A stretch of DNA of 64,000 nt from Ischnura elegans (GCF_921293095.1 NC_060259.1:75388120-75452119); one strand, 5' to 3'. Shown: positions 26,501 through 41,500, counted from the stretch's first letter. Numbers and translations are program-made. Notes: a model not told the origin generated them from the sequence alone.

Positions 26501-29500
26501 ACTCGTTTTTCCGTGCGCATCTGTTGTACCAGGATACTGAGAGCAACAAAAATTGAGCTTCTTTCAGCACCACAACTGTGGAAGAAATCATCATTAAACA
26601 TAAAGGCTTCTGTTAACCTAGAATTAACGAAAAAGCATTTCCCTTCGTTAATAGACCTCTAATGGGAAAAACATTCATTCATAATCAAGGCTATAAAAAT
26701 TAATGCAGGATACATTTCAAAGGAAGCTATATTTTCCAAAGGAAGGCCTCAACACTAAGTAAAACAAAATGGAACCTCCAAAATCAAATAATGAGCATTC
26801 AAAAAAGAAGTTAACTGCTAAGTTGTTGATATAGATGGAATAACTATGTTCCAATATGGCTGCGCAACTGTCTTTGGGCCACATCACATGCTGCTCGGCA
26901 GCAGACAGACTGACCATCATCTCACTCGTTTTCTCCAGTTTAAGATTACGTAACTAACAAAAATTCTATGCAATTTTCTCATAGTTACCATTAACAAGCC
27001 TTCTGATGTTCATTCACCACTTCTTGTTTCATCACTTCACAATTATTTATTTAACTTCCCAATTTATCACTTTCAAAAATGCAGTTTTCACTGAATTGTC
27101 CTATATTTACGCATAGTGATCAAGGGTAATTAATTCATAACAAGCTTTAAAAACTAAGAAAATATGCGATTCTAAGTAGAATTCATCTACAATTGTATTT
27201 TCAATGATTGTTCAATATCGTCAAGGCCTTCTTTTAACTGGTACAATCACCAAAGATGCTAACTGTCATCTGTGCCCATTGTGTGTCCCTTACGTTAGAG
27301 CACAGACACAGGGTTTTCCCATTATTCAATATAAATTATTATCCTGGGGTTACATATTACCTGCAATGGACAGTGATAGGCCCTGTTCCACCATTTGATT
27401 CCTGATGTGACTGTGTTTGATCAACCAGCTCTATGAGACCTCTGGTTACTTCTGGCACTTCACCTTCAACGGTGGGCCATCCATTGTACTGAAACTGGGT
27501 CACAATGAAGTTCTCATCAGTCTGAAAATAAACAACACAAATGCTTTACTGCCTTGAAGGAAAGGAAAATTTTGCCTTAAGTCAAAGTAGGCATCACCCA
27601 TACCTTACTGTTTGTGACGCTGAATTCCCTTCTCGTATAATATGGACAGCTTTCACTCTGGATGTACTTGACCTTAATGTGATCGTGACTGACCTCATCA
27701 TCAGGCCAATATCGCAAACACTTTTTAGGACCCTCTCCCAGCTATATTAGAAGAAACAAAGACATGACAGCGTTTACATGAAATCTAGGCCACAAAGTCA
27801 ACAGCACAAATAGGTAAAATTAAAAACAAATGGAGTTTAATAACAAACCAGTAATATCAATGGTATTGAAACATTTTACAAGGCAATAAATGTAAAAGCA
27901 TAATGAAAAATACACTAGAATGACCATGAGAAACAAATCAACCATGAAAGGTATCAAACCTCAGACCATTGACCCACCAAGTCAAATGCAATTACATACA
28001 TTTTTTCTCTGACACCAGAGGAAACTTTAGAGATTTCAAGGCAAATTTTACCAATTGATGTCTATTACAGATAGTAGTATAAGGGAAATTAACCTACTAA
28101 GAGATACAACCTAAACCTTATACTATATCAATGGTAGAACTGAACCAAACAGAATATGCTTAGTTTTATACACCTATTAAAATACATATTTCTCCTTAGC
28201 TAAGCTAACACAAAATGAATATGAATAGGATGCATTCAAAGATTGGAAATAAGTAAGAAATGATATATGGGTACCATAACACCAGAATAACACAGAAATC
28301 TCAAGACAAAAATTTTTTTCCCCAAGAAAAATAGTGTTTTTAAGCTAAAGATAATTCACTACATAATCATTGAAACAAAGCATCGAAATAGGAATAGAAT
28401 GTACTATAGTATAATGAGAATATCAGTAGTATAATAGGAACACTACTAATACCAAAGAATCTCACCGCAAAAGTCTACACTTCAAAATACTACTGATATG
28501 TCAAAACATAAAATTACAATTTTTTAGCACTACTACCCACACAAAGTATAAATGCACTGAATAATGAGTAAATTTACTGTCATGGAAGCATTGGTACAGT
28601 TGCTTAACTATTCCAGTAATGAAGTCTCACAAATAGATATTTCAAGATTTACATTCCCCAATGCAGATCGTCACAATTATAATTAATAAAGAAATAGGAA
28701 ACTGGGCCTCATTTCGACCTTTGAATGAAAATCTATTTCACTGAAAAATTCTGCCATCATTATTTTATGCAAGATGAATGCCCACTTCAGCACATAATGG
28801 CATACATTTGAGTCCACAGCACAAGAAATTAGAAGTCTTTTCATTATTACCACAGTTAGAAAGTATTAGTTTTCGAAATTCCTTTTCATTCCTTTACAAA
28901 AATATCTATCTACACAACCACTCACAGCCGCACTCAATCATCATTCACCATCACTCATGCAACCACGGAAAAAATTACACCATTGCACTAACTTACATCA
29001 GAAAGCATAACCAGAGTCGTGATCCCTTGTTCGGATATCATTCTCCAAAAATCTGCAATCGTAACCTCCAATGGATCTTGAGTTATGATAAAAGATTCAG
29101 AGTTGTCATAGCCCTATGGATGAAATCAATTCATTCAAATAACAATCAAAAGGTATCAAGAGCAACAGAATCATAGATAAAATAGAGAAATACAAAGCTA
29201 CACCACACTTACCTCAATGAAGGAGGCATTTATGTAAGTGGAATGTTCACGCCCTGGTACAGGAGTCAAAATTACCCTATTCCTATCATAAGGAATCACA
29301 AGCTCGCTCCTGTTTTTCATTTTATTCTCTTCACCACCACCGACAGAAAATGACTTCCGATCTTCTATAACTCTGCTAATTTTCTGTGAATTGAAAGATA
29401 TGTCATGTTTCTGAAAATAATAATCACACAAAAAAATAAAACAAGGAGGCCACTCTAGTTTCAATATGATTTTCCCAAGCTTTTACAGAATTTCCATGAT

Positions 29501-32500
29501 ATCATTCAAATTGATCTAACAGTTTCATAGCATGCGCCTAACCAAATATCTTTAGAGCTGATAAAAATGAGGCCAAGTTAATCAAATATTAACCTTAAAA
29601 TAAATTAAGCAAAGTTACCATAGTAAAAACATTTTAACTCTTAAGTCACCATTCAAACGTTCCTTTTTCCTCTCCATTATCGATGTCTCTTGATGACGTA
29701 GCAATCAAGCTGGGCTTATCCAATGGATTCAGATTGTATTTAAAAAAGAAAGAAATCCTATTCCTTTCCTGTTTCCTTTTCATGCTGATTTTCTTAGCAG
29801 ATCAGCATCGATCATCGATCAGATCACATCTCATTGATCGATCGTGATTTGTCAGGATATCAACGGAGAGGAAAAAGGATTGTGTGAACAGTGACTTATG
29901 GAGCACCTTCTGAATGGAATGGAAATGGAATGTTCAAATATTGAAGATATGCCTGCGTATAAGAGGATGTGGAAACATTTTCAACTGAATTTCATAGCCA
30001 ACATGATTTACGAAAACAATATTTTAAATTCATTTTCCCTGATATTGCTTTGACCGCATTTGGAGGAGGCGACTAACAGCTAAGGTCATTTGGGGCATAA
30101 GGGAAGGGACAGAATGGTAGAGAGAAACACAGCATGGGTATTAGCCAACTCTTAACCCTTTCGAGATGGCGGAGTTTTCGTCTTAGCATGACTGCTGTAC
30201 TGAGCCCCAAAAGACTCTTCTGTCTCGTGGTATGGAGCATTTTTGGTGGACATTCGTAAAGAAGGGTCTCCCAGATAATCACACGCTTTCAGCTCCAACC
30301 TTTTTCGACCCCTCCCAGCGAGGACTCCGCATTATCTCGGACTCCAAGGGTAGTTGTGCTCCCTCCTTTCCGGGTTTACGGCCATACCTGTGGCATTGGT
30401 TCGTGGTCAACTTATGGATTGCTTATTTGTATTTGGCATATCGATAATTGTTGCTTGCATGTAAACTGCAGACTTTGAATCGAATTCCTCATTTTTTTGT
30501 GAGGATTGTCAAATTTTAAACGAAGTTCTAAGGTCAATATTAACGCATTTAATGCAGCAACAATTTCCTCGTTGATGTTCACACAGAACTCGAGATATAT
30601 GTTAATATTTATCGTAGAATTTCGTTTAAAATTTGTAAACACTGCTCAAAAGACAAATGATTCAATTATTAGTTTATTTTTCTTGAGAAATGAACAAATA
30701 TTTATTTTGAAAACTGACTGGATAAACAATTGAATGACCGCTGTCCCTTACCGCTAAAAGGAGTAATAAAAGACGAGGGGTCAGGGTACCTGCTCCCGCA
30801 TTCCAAGGTTAAAACCTAAACCCTGCAGCCTTTACCATAGCAATGGATTTACAATGGATTTGGTGCTCTACCTGAAGTGCCTACCGACAAAGCAGTCATT
30901 GGCCAGCAGTCCCAAAGAGACCTCTGCCACCACCGGGATTTGAACCCAGACCCACAGGGTAGGAAGCCTAACCACCCCACCAACCCGATCCCTGATATCC
31001 CATGACTTTCCAAACACAATGAAATTCACTGGCTTTCTACATTCACCATAAGAATGGCCTCAGCTAACAGGGTATTTTACTTACCTCAAAGTCTTCCTCC
31101 ATCTGACATTTCTCCTTCCCGTTTTCTCTCAGCCGCAATCTCTCCACTGCAGACTTCAGCTTGGATATCTTCAGTTCAGTGTCCCCAAACTGAGCCACTT
31201 CCATAAGTGCTCGGTACACAAAAATGTACTGTTTCTGCAAATAAAGAACAAACAAAAGCTAATTATCAGAACACAAATACTCCTTAGCACACATTGAGAA
31301 ATAAAATGAAGCAAGTACCACAAGCAAAATTCTAAAATGGATTTTCATGACAATGGTGCAGAAATTAAGTACTGATTTTACGAATCACAGTTAAACCTCT
31401 ATGCAGTGAACCTCTTTACATTGTTAACTTTCATACCTCATACCACCCCTACGGTCCCATCAGATTTACATGTAAATTTATAGGCAAACCTCTATATAGT
31501 GAACCTCTTTATCTTGTAAAACCTCCACTTATCATACCAAGAAGATACCCCTGAGACAGCCTAACTACCTCCGCAAATCGCACTGAGACAACTAGAGACC
31601 ATTAATGCAGCCGCGATTACGTACATGGAATGACATTTTCAGCGATAAATGTTTCATGCTTATTTTTTTTTCTTTTACACCTTTGATGTACTGTGATTTT
31701 CACATTAACCATTAGTTGTGGCCATTTTGTTCCATATGAGAGCATACCTAACAGTAAATAAGAAAAAACGTATCAAACTATCCTAATAATTTTAAGTGAC
31801 TGTTGAATTAAGAGCGCTCACATTGTTTTCTTTCGAATCATGGTAAAAATCATGCAGTAGCGCTCGCTTTCTGTTATTATTAATTAATATATATATGTTC
31901 ACCAATGCATGCATGTTTGTTTAAACACATAAATATAATCGTTTAAAAGACAGTTATGCCTTTCATTTCCGAAGGTTATGAAAAAATTGTGCCTATCACT
32001 AAAACCTCTCAATAGCGAACCTCCATGCATCAAATTGCCCAAATTTTGGTCCTCTGGATTACGATGTACAGAGGTTTTACTGTATAAAGATAAATTAACC
32101 CTAGTACGGGCAAGGTGAGTCTCTTGGACTCATCGCATCACATTTTTGAGAATTTTATTATGTTATTGAAATGTCAGCATGTTGTAATTTTTTTACTTCT
32201 TCTAATTGTATACAGTGCAGCCTCGATATAACGACACCCCACGGTGCACTAATAAACACTCGCTATAGCGAATTGTCGCTTTACCGGAGGTGGAGCAAAT
32301 AATAGCCAATATACCTGTTGCGAACAGATATACAGGAACAGGAGTGGTGCGGCGACAGATAAGCATCTATCCGATAAACGTAAGCATAAATCCAGACGAA
32401 AGGCGATGTTTTTTTGCATCACTAAATTTCCTTACTCAAATAACGACTAACTATTCAAACAATTCATTACCGCCGCACTGAATAAAAATCATGCAAAGCA

Positions 32501-35500
32501 TTGTTTCGTCAATCATTATATTTATCGAACGACAGTTTACCACATAAATTTGAGACTGAGCACTCCATTAACTTCATTTCTAACAGATCGCTAGCAATTA
32601 CAGAGGTTAAGGAGTCTTGATGAAAGTCTTCCGGCGGTGAAACCCTCGCTATGGCGAGAGCCAACAGCGAAAGGGTCTCGTAAAAACGAATTTTTTAACA
32701 CGCCTATTATAGGGTCAATTGACGGTGCATCGGCTATCTCTCGTAATAGCGGGGGTGTCGCTATAGCCCGTACTCGCTTTAACGAGGTTCCACTGTATTT
32801 CCTATAAATTAGAGTAATTCAAACTTCTTTCGGAATGAAAGTAACTTAGAAATAATTTTTTTCCCAGAATTCCCACAAATCCGGGCAAGGTGAGTCTGTT
32901 TGCACGAAATGTAAAAAGTATTGTGCATTTTACAAATATTTGGTTTGAATTGTCAAAATATAGCCAAAAATTATCACTGTGTACATGTAACGATAAATAT
33001 TTGGTGCTTTATGTAGTGAAAACAGAAAGAATTAGTCAAAAGTTCACTGTACTCGCTGTTTGACTAAGTATGAAATTAATAAGTAATGTAAAACTTTTGT
33101 TGAACAAAAATAACCAAATTTATGTTAAATGATTCTATAGTGCACAATATGTACAAATGGATGTGAAAAGTAATATTTTTCACTGTTTAATAGTTTAAAT
33201 TAAAAGCAAAAGTTAAAAGAGTCATTGGACTCACCTTGCCCGATTACGTCAGAAAAATATGTTTCCCGTATTAGGGTTAACAAACAGGAATTCAAACATC
33301 AATACATGCCCAGAGCAAGGTGACAGATTCAGCAACAGACATTTTGGCACTGTTTAACCAGTTGAATGTCACAATGCTAATACAAGAACAAATTTTTAAC
33401 AAAAGGAAGATATGAACAAGACTAACCAATGACTGGACCAAGAAATTTCTCTGGTGCCTGAGATCACAAACTGTGTTGAATATTGACACTTGGCCTTCAT
33501 CCTCCAGTTGCTGAAGCAGGGAATCAAGGGCAACCAATGTGCCAGTTCGGCCCACACCCGCACTGTTCAAAAAGAGAAAAAGCTTGTGCATAACAATACG
33601 CAAACTTAAAGACCAGTAGAGCAACTACAGTTCACTCTCTGCCAAATAAAGCTTACAAAAGATTGGAACAGAAGAAACAAAACAGTAATTTAAAACTCAG
33701 GTAACACAGTACATGATGAATAAAAATTATACACAAGGATTAAGCAATTTTTTTCCGAACACGATCACAATACTTCAAAGTACTTAACTCTTAGACTAGC
33801 TCAACATATTGCTAATAAGATACTACTGATGCAGCATCCTATGTAACTGTCAAAATTTTCTATGGATAAATATCTGAATAAGCATAAAAAAAGTACCCAA
33901 AACAAAGACCGCCTAATTTTTACCTGTCTGATTTGAACTTAAGATCACTCACACTGTGTTTTCAGTTTGATTTAATAACTGTTCATGTTCATAAAGGCTT
34001 ATTTTAGAGCTCTGTGAACAAATAATTTTCAACTTGGGTAGAGCTTGAGACGATTTGGACGATAGCTTGTGATTTTTGAGTCTACTTTACTTTTTTTAAT
34101 GAACAATTACATTCCATAACCCTTTTACTACCAGTGTGGCAATATAACAACCTTTGCTGATTGTTGGAAGACGGCCACGAGCCAACATATTGGCTAGACT
34201 TTTTTTCATTTACTTTACTTTATGATTGCGGCTGTTTCACCGGCATCTCATTAATAACGTTTATAGCTCTAAGCTCTAATTATATCTTTAGTATTTGGAA
34301 AAAATCTAGATGCATTCTATAAAATTAAGTACTTATAATTATTTAAAATCTGAAATCTTACAAATTTCAGAAGATAGCCTTGGAAGTCTTTGCAAATCCC
34401 ACATGAAACGGGCTGGCAGTAAAAAGGTTAAACCTAATTCCATATCAACTTTCAACTTGACATCAATGAATAAAATATACCAAACTACCTAACATTGTAT
34501 CCAATTCAACTATTTTTTTTTTTCAAAATAACATGGTTAGATGATTATAGAGTGGATGTAGTGTGCAGTGGATGATAATAGTGCGGATGTAGAAATGGGC
34601 AGTTTTAATGAAAGACCACATGATTCACTACTGCGCTACAACTATATGCACTAGCCTTGGGAACTGCGATAATACCATTTATTCACCAAAAAGTGATATT
34701 TTTAGAAAAACACATATTGTGCATTATACACGGAGTTTCCTGTTCAAGCATACTCCATTAGCCCTCTGCTCTAGTAACAAACTTAAAAATCAGTTAACTC
34801 AAAAGTTTACAACTTCATTGCCTACAGTCTTTAAAAGTGATTTCATTTCTACATTTTAACCAAAGAAAAGCTTGTCCAAAGTATATTTTCAGCCCTTTTT
34901 CTAGATATTATTTTGAACCAGGAAAAGAGACTTGCAGATGCTTCAAGCACTCGGTGCCATCATTACATTTTTAGCATTTCACACTCTTGAATTCTTATTA
35001 TTTTGCTGTATATTTAAATTTAGAAAAAGCTCATTTTTAAATACCAACCATTCACACTATCACAATCAATGGTATATTCTAAAACCAATATGAACAACTA
35101 CATCGATTCACTCTCACAATCATAGCTAAATAGATAATGCATCATATTTTTATCAATTCAATTCCAAAAGTTTAATTTTGTACCTTTCATCAAACATTAA
35201 TTGCTGGCAATTTTGTGCCGTAACTTTTGCTCGGTAATGGGAGAAGGTTCGCATCATCGTTACTGCCCACGACCAGATTCAATAAATTTTGTGCCATTGT
35301 CAAGTGGCCTGACCTGATTTCACCTGACAATAATATCAAACGTACTGAACTGACCGTGGAAGGAAAATTGAAGTATTTGCGGAAAATTTCAGTAAATTTT
35401 AACTTCCAGTCATCTCCGAGAAATTTCTGCAACAGGCTGCTTATTTCGAAAAAATTCAGCAATGAAGCAATTAAATTTAAAATTACTGCTGGCCACGCGT

Positions 35501-38500
35501 GCTCTCTGACAATAAAAAATACTATTATCAAGGAATACACCAGTTTTTTATCAACCACCGCCTTTCACTCAACCACTTTTTCATAACTTAACTGAGTTTT
35601 GAAAAAGTGGTCGAGTAAAACATTTTTCTTAACTCTGGAATTGGAATTCTAGTTGTTCGCACACCTCTGGCTAATAATATTTTCAAGTTCATTTCCTGAA
35701 ATACTTAAAGGGATATCGAAAATAGTCTCGACAATTTAAACCAATTCCATTATTATTACCTGCAATGAACAAGAATGGGACCCTTCTCCAATGAATAGGC
35801 TTCATTCATTCTCTTAATAAATTTCAAAATCCCTGAAGGATGCTCCGGCGCCATGAAATCCTTCCACACCAGGAAATGGTACTGAATAATACTCCTCTCC
35901 TCTTTTTCTTTATCCGCAAAGGTCCTTGTCATCTTCAGCTCTCTAATAATGTAGTCTGAAAGTAAAAAAAATTAAAATTAATAATTGATCCCACTACCGA
36001 CCGACTTATGTTCATTCACAGAGTTCTTCGAAATTTTTCTATACATGATACACCATGTTTCTCCGTATATAGTCCCCCCTCCGAATATAGCCCCCCCCCC
36101 TAATTTTGAGGCTTCAGTTTCGGGAAAAGTTAAAAAAATGCGTTTTAATATAGTCCCCCCTTTACTTTTACCATGGGCATTTTTAGAAAAAAAGGGGGGA
36201 CCATATTCAGACATATACGGTAATCACAGTGCCTTGCTGCATCGAGCTGAACTCGACACTGGACATGATGCTAGCACTAGGTCTGTCGAGCCAGCCTCAA
36301 CATTGGACTGCAAAGGGTTAAGATATGCAGAGAAATAATAATTAAAACAATAATTAATTGAATAATTAAAAAGCTCTACCATAGCTCTCAGCCAACTCCC
36401 TCGAGACAATGAAGCTGGCGATAGTTAACAGAAGGATGAAGAGTTCATGTTCAGTAACTTCAGAGTTGTTATGCATAAATTTGAATTGTAATGCTCGGTT
36501 ACAATTTACTGATCGATTATCGATAGATTGATCTATATCAACGCAAAATGTAAATGCATTAATAATGGAAATACTCTAATTTCTGAGCTATAATAACTTG
36601 AAGAAGGTGTGATTTTCAATAAACATCAGCTATAACAAGTTAGCATTACAAGGAGAGAATTTCCAAAGTTATTCAGCAATCATTGTAACAATTTACAAAA
36701 CCTGCCTAATCCCCCAGAGCATGTTGTATCAATTTTGGGACGAGTTAGAGTAAAACAACAAAATTAGCTGTAAAAGGATACTTCTTACCTACCTTCAATT
36801 TTGAACATGATTTTTACACTATGATGCAACTTATACAGTGCAACCTCGATATAACGACACCCCACGGTGTACTAATAAACACTCGCTATAGCGAATTGTC
36901 GCTTTACCGGAGGTGGAGCAAATAATAGCCAGTATACCTGTTGCGAACAGAATTACAGGAACGGAAGTGGTGCGGCGACAGATAAACATCTATCCGATAA
37001 ACGTAAGCATAAATCCAGACGAAAGGCGATGTTTTTTTGCATCACTAAATTTCCTTACTTAAACAATGACTAACTATTCAAACAATTTATAAGCGCCGCA
37101 CTGAATAAAAATCATGGAAAGCATTGTTTCGTCAATCATTATGACAATGCACAACCGACGAAGCCATTTTTCTATGCACTTAATTAGTTCATTTACGTGA
37201 TCATTCTATTATTTTGGTATTTTCCACTGAAAATTCTAAAATTAATTGATAAAACAGTATCGCGGTTATTTAATGCCTCAAATGTTTCCATTGGTGTATG
37301 TTTATTGTTTCTGTACGTTATGCGGCAGTGAAGTGAAATAACGCATTGCATTTGTTTCTACAGGCGAAAACGGTGGAAGGTTGTATAACGTTCCCGCCTT
37401 GGAAGACTTTTTCTATCAAATAATGTAATACCTACATAATCTACGGTAAAAAGTTTGCTAAGCTTGAAAAATGATGTGATTAAAATTGCCGTTGTTGAAA
37501 AAAAGTTTCTTTTTGAGTGTTACGCTCGCAACGTATTTGAAGTAATACACCGAGTTTACCACGGCACTGCAAACGAGAGTTAGTTGTTCTGCGAGTTCTT
37601 CCAGCGGCCACCAGGGGATGCTCGGCTACCCACGTGACAAAAGAGAGCGCCAGTACGACTCCGACCACTGACGCGAATAGTTCACCCTTGTAAATCCGCA
37701 ACGGAGAATAAATACGTCCATCCGGGCAATTCACACTGAGTATCATTGCTTCGTACATCCTACATCATCGCTAAGGCGCACTACCTACCTTCAGGGGCAT
37801 CATTGCAAGAAATACCTCATACTGCAAGGGTTTTGTCGAGGAGTTGTATGTAAAAAAGTTCCGTTTCGTCTATGTTATATGACGCGGGGAATACTTCTAA
37901 AGATACTTGCGATCGGAGTCCTTTCTTCCACGACTTCGGGTTTACACCGCAGGCATCACCAGCAATTATGAGGGGAGATAACGCTTTGGTGCTTCGCATT
38001 AGTATAATCAACCTTCCGCACTCTTGAAATTCTCGATTCGCAATCTATCCCTGAAATAATCCGCTTTAGGCTTAGGCGTAGCCCCTTTCTCAGAAGTTCC
38101 CGCAGATTTGAGTGGGCAAAACTATCCGAACAAAGCTCCTTATAACTCTTCATCGTCTGCATTCCTTGGGCGCTTTTGTTTTTTTAATTTTGCAGAGCAA
38201 ATAGGAAGAAAAATTAATTTCGACACTCTCATATTACTCCTTTATTTTTATTTTCTCACTTAGACGTGTTTGGTGTTTTTTTGGCCATGGTGACTGCCAT
38301 CAAATGCTTTCTATTCACGCAACTCACGGACGTGCGGGTATGCTGCCGACTGCTTTCTGCCGTCCGAGGAACAAAAGAAGATGAAGCATTCGCGAATGCT
38401 AATGCCACAATATTTTCACCAAAATTAACTACTTATTTATCGAACGACAGTTTACCACATAAATTTGAGTCTGAGCACTCCATTAACTTCATATCTAACA

Positions 38501-41500
38501 GATCGCTAGAAAATACAGAGATTAAGGAATCTTGATGAAAGTCTTCCGGCGGTGAAACCCTCGCTATGGCGAGAGGCAGCACCAAAAGGGTGTAGTAAAA
38601 ACGAATTTTTTAACACGCTTATTATAGGGTCAATTGACGGTGCATCGGCTATCTCTCGTTATAGCGAGGGTGTCGCTATAGCCTGTACTCGCTTTAACGA
38701 GGTTCCACTGTATTAGTTTTTGTGAAGACAGCATTTTTATTCTAGCTGCAATCTACATTCTTTCAATGCACAGAAGAGCATTGCCAGAAGCATGAGGAAA
38801 GTTTTCTATTCATAACATTTTGTGGGGTTGTGGTAGTAGAGGACACAGAAAAGGGCATATTTTGAAATTCTCATAAAAATGACATTTATACTCTCTAGTG
38901 GGTCCTCCTCATTTCCAAGGCCAGCAAATCAAACAACAGATTACTCATGCTATACTGTACCTCAGGGGCGCAGCTAGGAATTAAGGCTGGGTGCAACTAA
39001 TACCAGGGTGTGTGGACATATGGAATACACACCAGGATAGGTGCGAGATTCATAAATTGCAGAATTTTAAGATAAATGGTTCGAAATGGTGAGTTTTACG
39101 GCTTTCTGAGGGATACTTTGTAAATCCTTACACTATTCTATTAGTGATATCAATCGAATTAAGTAAAATGTGTCGCTGCACCACTGCTGTACCTCACATA
39201 AAAATTATTATGTACATAAGAAAGACAAGGCATAATTACCTGAGTATCTTTTTTCTTGTACATGTGAGATGCTTATGTCACCGCAAACTTTATCGCCTTC
39301 ATCTGGCCAATACTTAGCACATTTGGTTTTACTGTACTCCTCCAAATTTGTTAGCATTAAAATCAACTCCAAATGCTGTTCCCAGATCATTCTCCAGAAA
39401 TCACAAACTGTATTGTCCATAGGTCCCTGAGCACATATAAATTTCTTTCTTTCCTTGTAACCAACCACAAAGTTGGCATTGATATAATCTCCTCCAATCA
39501 CATTTTCGGCACAAGATAGCTTCACTCTTGTCTGATCATAAGCTTTAATGTCAGGGTACCTATTCTTGTACATATTTTCCCTTGCTTCAGATGCCCTCGT
39601 AGTCCTGTCTGGAAATCTATCCGGTAGAAGCTGGAAGAATAAGAAATCAACTAGATTTTAAAAACATGACTTAGACATGAAAAATAATTGCCACTAACCC
39701 AAACTGAGCATGAGATCTTGAAGACTCTATGAAGGTGGTATGAAGGAGTAAACTTTATCAAATATCTATGGCCATACAAATGACATTTTGCAGGATAAGG
39801 CATTTAAGAGGCTATGTAAAACCCTTTGCTATAATGGTGAGATATTGGAAATTAAAAAAAAACTTCTGTACGTTAAGAGAAGTGTTACCTGTAAAACCGG
39901 AGTCAATCAAAGAAAATGGAATAAAAATGTTGCATACAAATTAAGTTCCTAATTTATATGAAAATGCAAAGGAATCCTTAATTTTTCTCAATTTAAGCTG
40001 TTTCCAGGGATGACCAGATTTCGAACATAAAATTAGGACAAACATTAAAAGAGGTTTTGGAACTTGCAATAAGTTTGCCAATGAGGCTGATAACATTGAA
40101 ATTAGGGTGCAATGGGCCCTGTGATTCATTTTAGAGGTGCTGAATCTAGCTTTAATTGCAGCTGATGATGAGCTATAGACATAGAATGCACTTAAAAGCA
40201 GCATGCAATGTTGTTATATGAGGAATAAAAATCAATTTAAGTTACTTTAATTTAAGTAGGCATAAATCTGAGACACAACAAGCTTATGTTAAATGCAAAT
40301 GAACGTTCAATGTACAGATATAAATTCTCGATCAGACAGCATAAATAAGGTAGCATATTGAAAATATGATGTATGAACTTCATGCAATAAGATGAGACCT
40401 AAAACTAAACATCAGAGTCAGTAATTACGCCGGTCAACAAATAACCAATTGCTACCACTTAAAAATATGAAGTTTTAAAATAGAGAAAATTGGATTATTA
40501 GTAGAGATGGGTCAAATAGCATATTTCTCGAACTCGAATATTGAATTTGAATACTAAATCATAGCTTTAATACTCAAATATCTCAATTTTCGAATACCTC
40601 GAATACGAGAATTGCACAAAGCATATTAAATGTCATTCATCTATTTCACTTGATGAATACATAAATAAATAGGTATATACCAAATACATTTAAAAATCAA
40701 CTTTTTATTTCAGATTTAATCAATTGCATCAATAACATCATTAAAAACCGCAATTAAAAATAACATTAAAACGAAGAATCATTAAAAATTAGAGATGGGT
40801 CGAATAGCAGATTTCTCGAACTCGAATATCAAATTTGAATAGTAAATCATAGCTCCAATACTAGCGTTGAATAATAGCGGTCCCTACGTATAATTTTCCT
40901 GCATCCATCGTTTGACGAAAATGAGACGAAATACATACAATGTGTCATTTATGGCTAATAACGACAGGCACATAGTTTTGAATCTTCCCCACGAGATGAA
41001 ACTACCATAGGGAGAAGCTCAATGCCGTGGGATAGTAACATAAGCGCATTTCCCAATATCCGCTATCCCCCTCCAGTCAGCACTTGACTCCCCCTCTAAG
41101 CTTTCCTTTTCTCCAAAATCAAACAAAAGATTCAGGGTCACGCATGGATACCAAATACCAAGTTACATATGAACAACAAAAAACCTTTTTTCACACCTCC
41201 CCCTTTCTCGCCTGCTGACCTTTTTCATCTTACCCCCTTCAAAGTTCCCCATTTCTCGAGGTCAACTGCAGCATGAGTCACCTAATAGCCCAAAAGACGT
41301 CAAACAATGACTTTCGGCAATTGGTATTATTATTTTATTAGATTGAAATATTAGTAATGTGCACATCATTTAAAAAAGAATGAGACCAAACACGGCGTAC
41401 TTATTAGGTTATTTATGCATTTTAAGCAAGGAAATACAGTCGGATCCGGATTTAACGTCTTCGCATTTAACGTTTTTCCGCATTCAGCATTTATTTTTTA

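Larger units (their letters stand above)
29414..31084 (-). other. Ptp69D intron
   Basis: Intron between the D1-D2 linker exon and the first D2 exon. It holds the SINE/piggyBac-like composite at 30058-30993. Near 29800-29850 there is a run of overlapping ATCGATC/GATC motifs. No gene inside. Confidence 0.75.
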
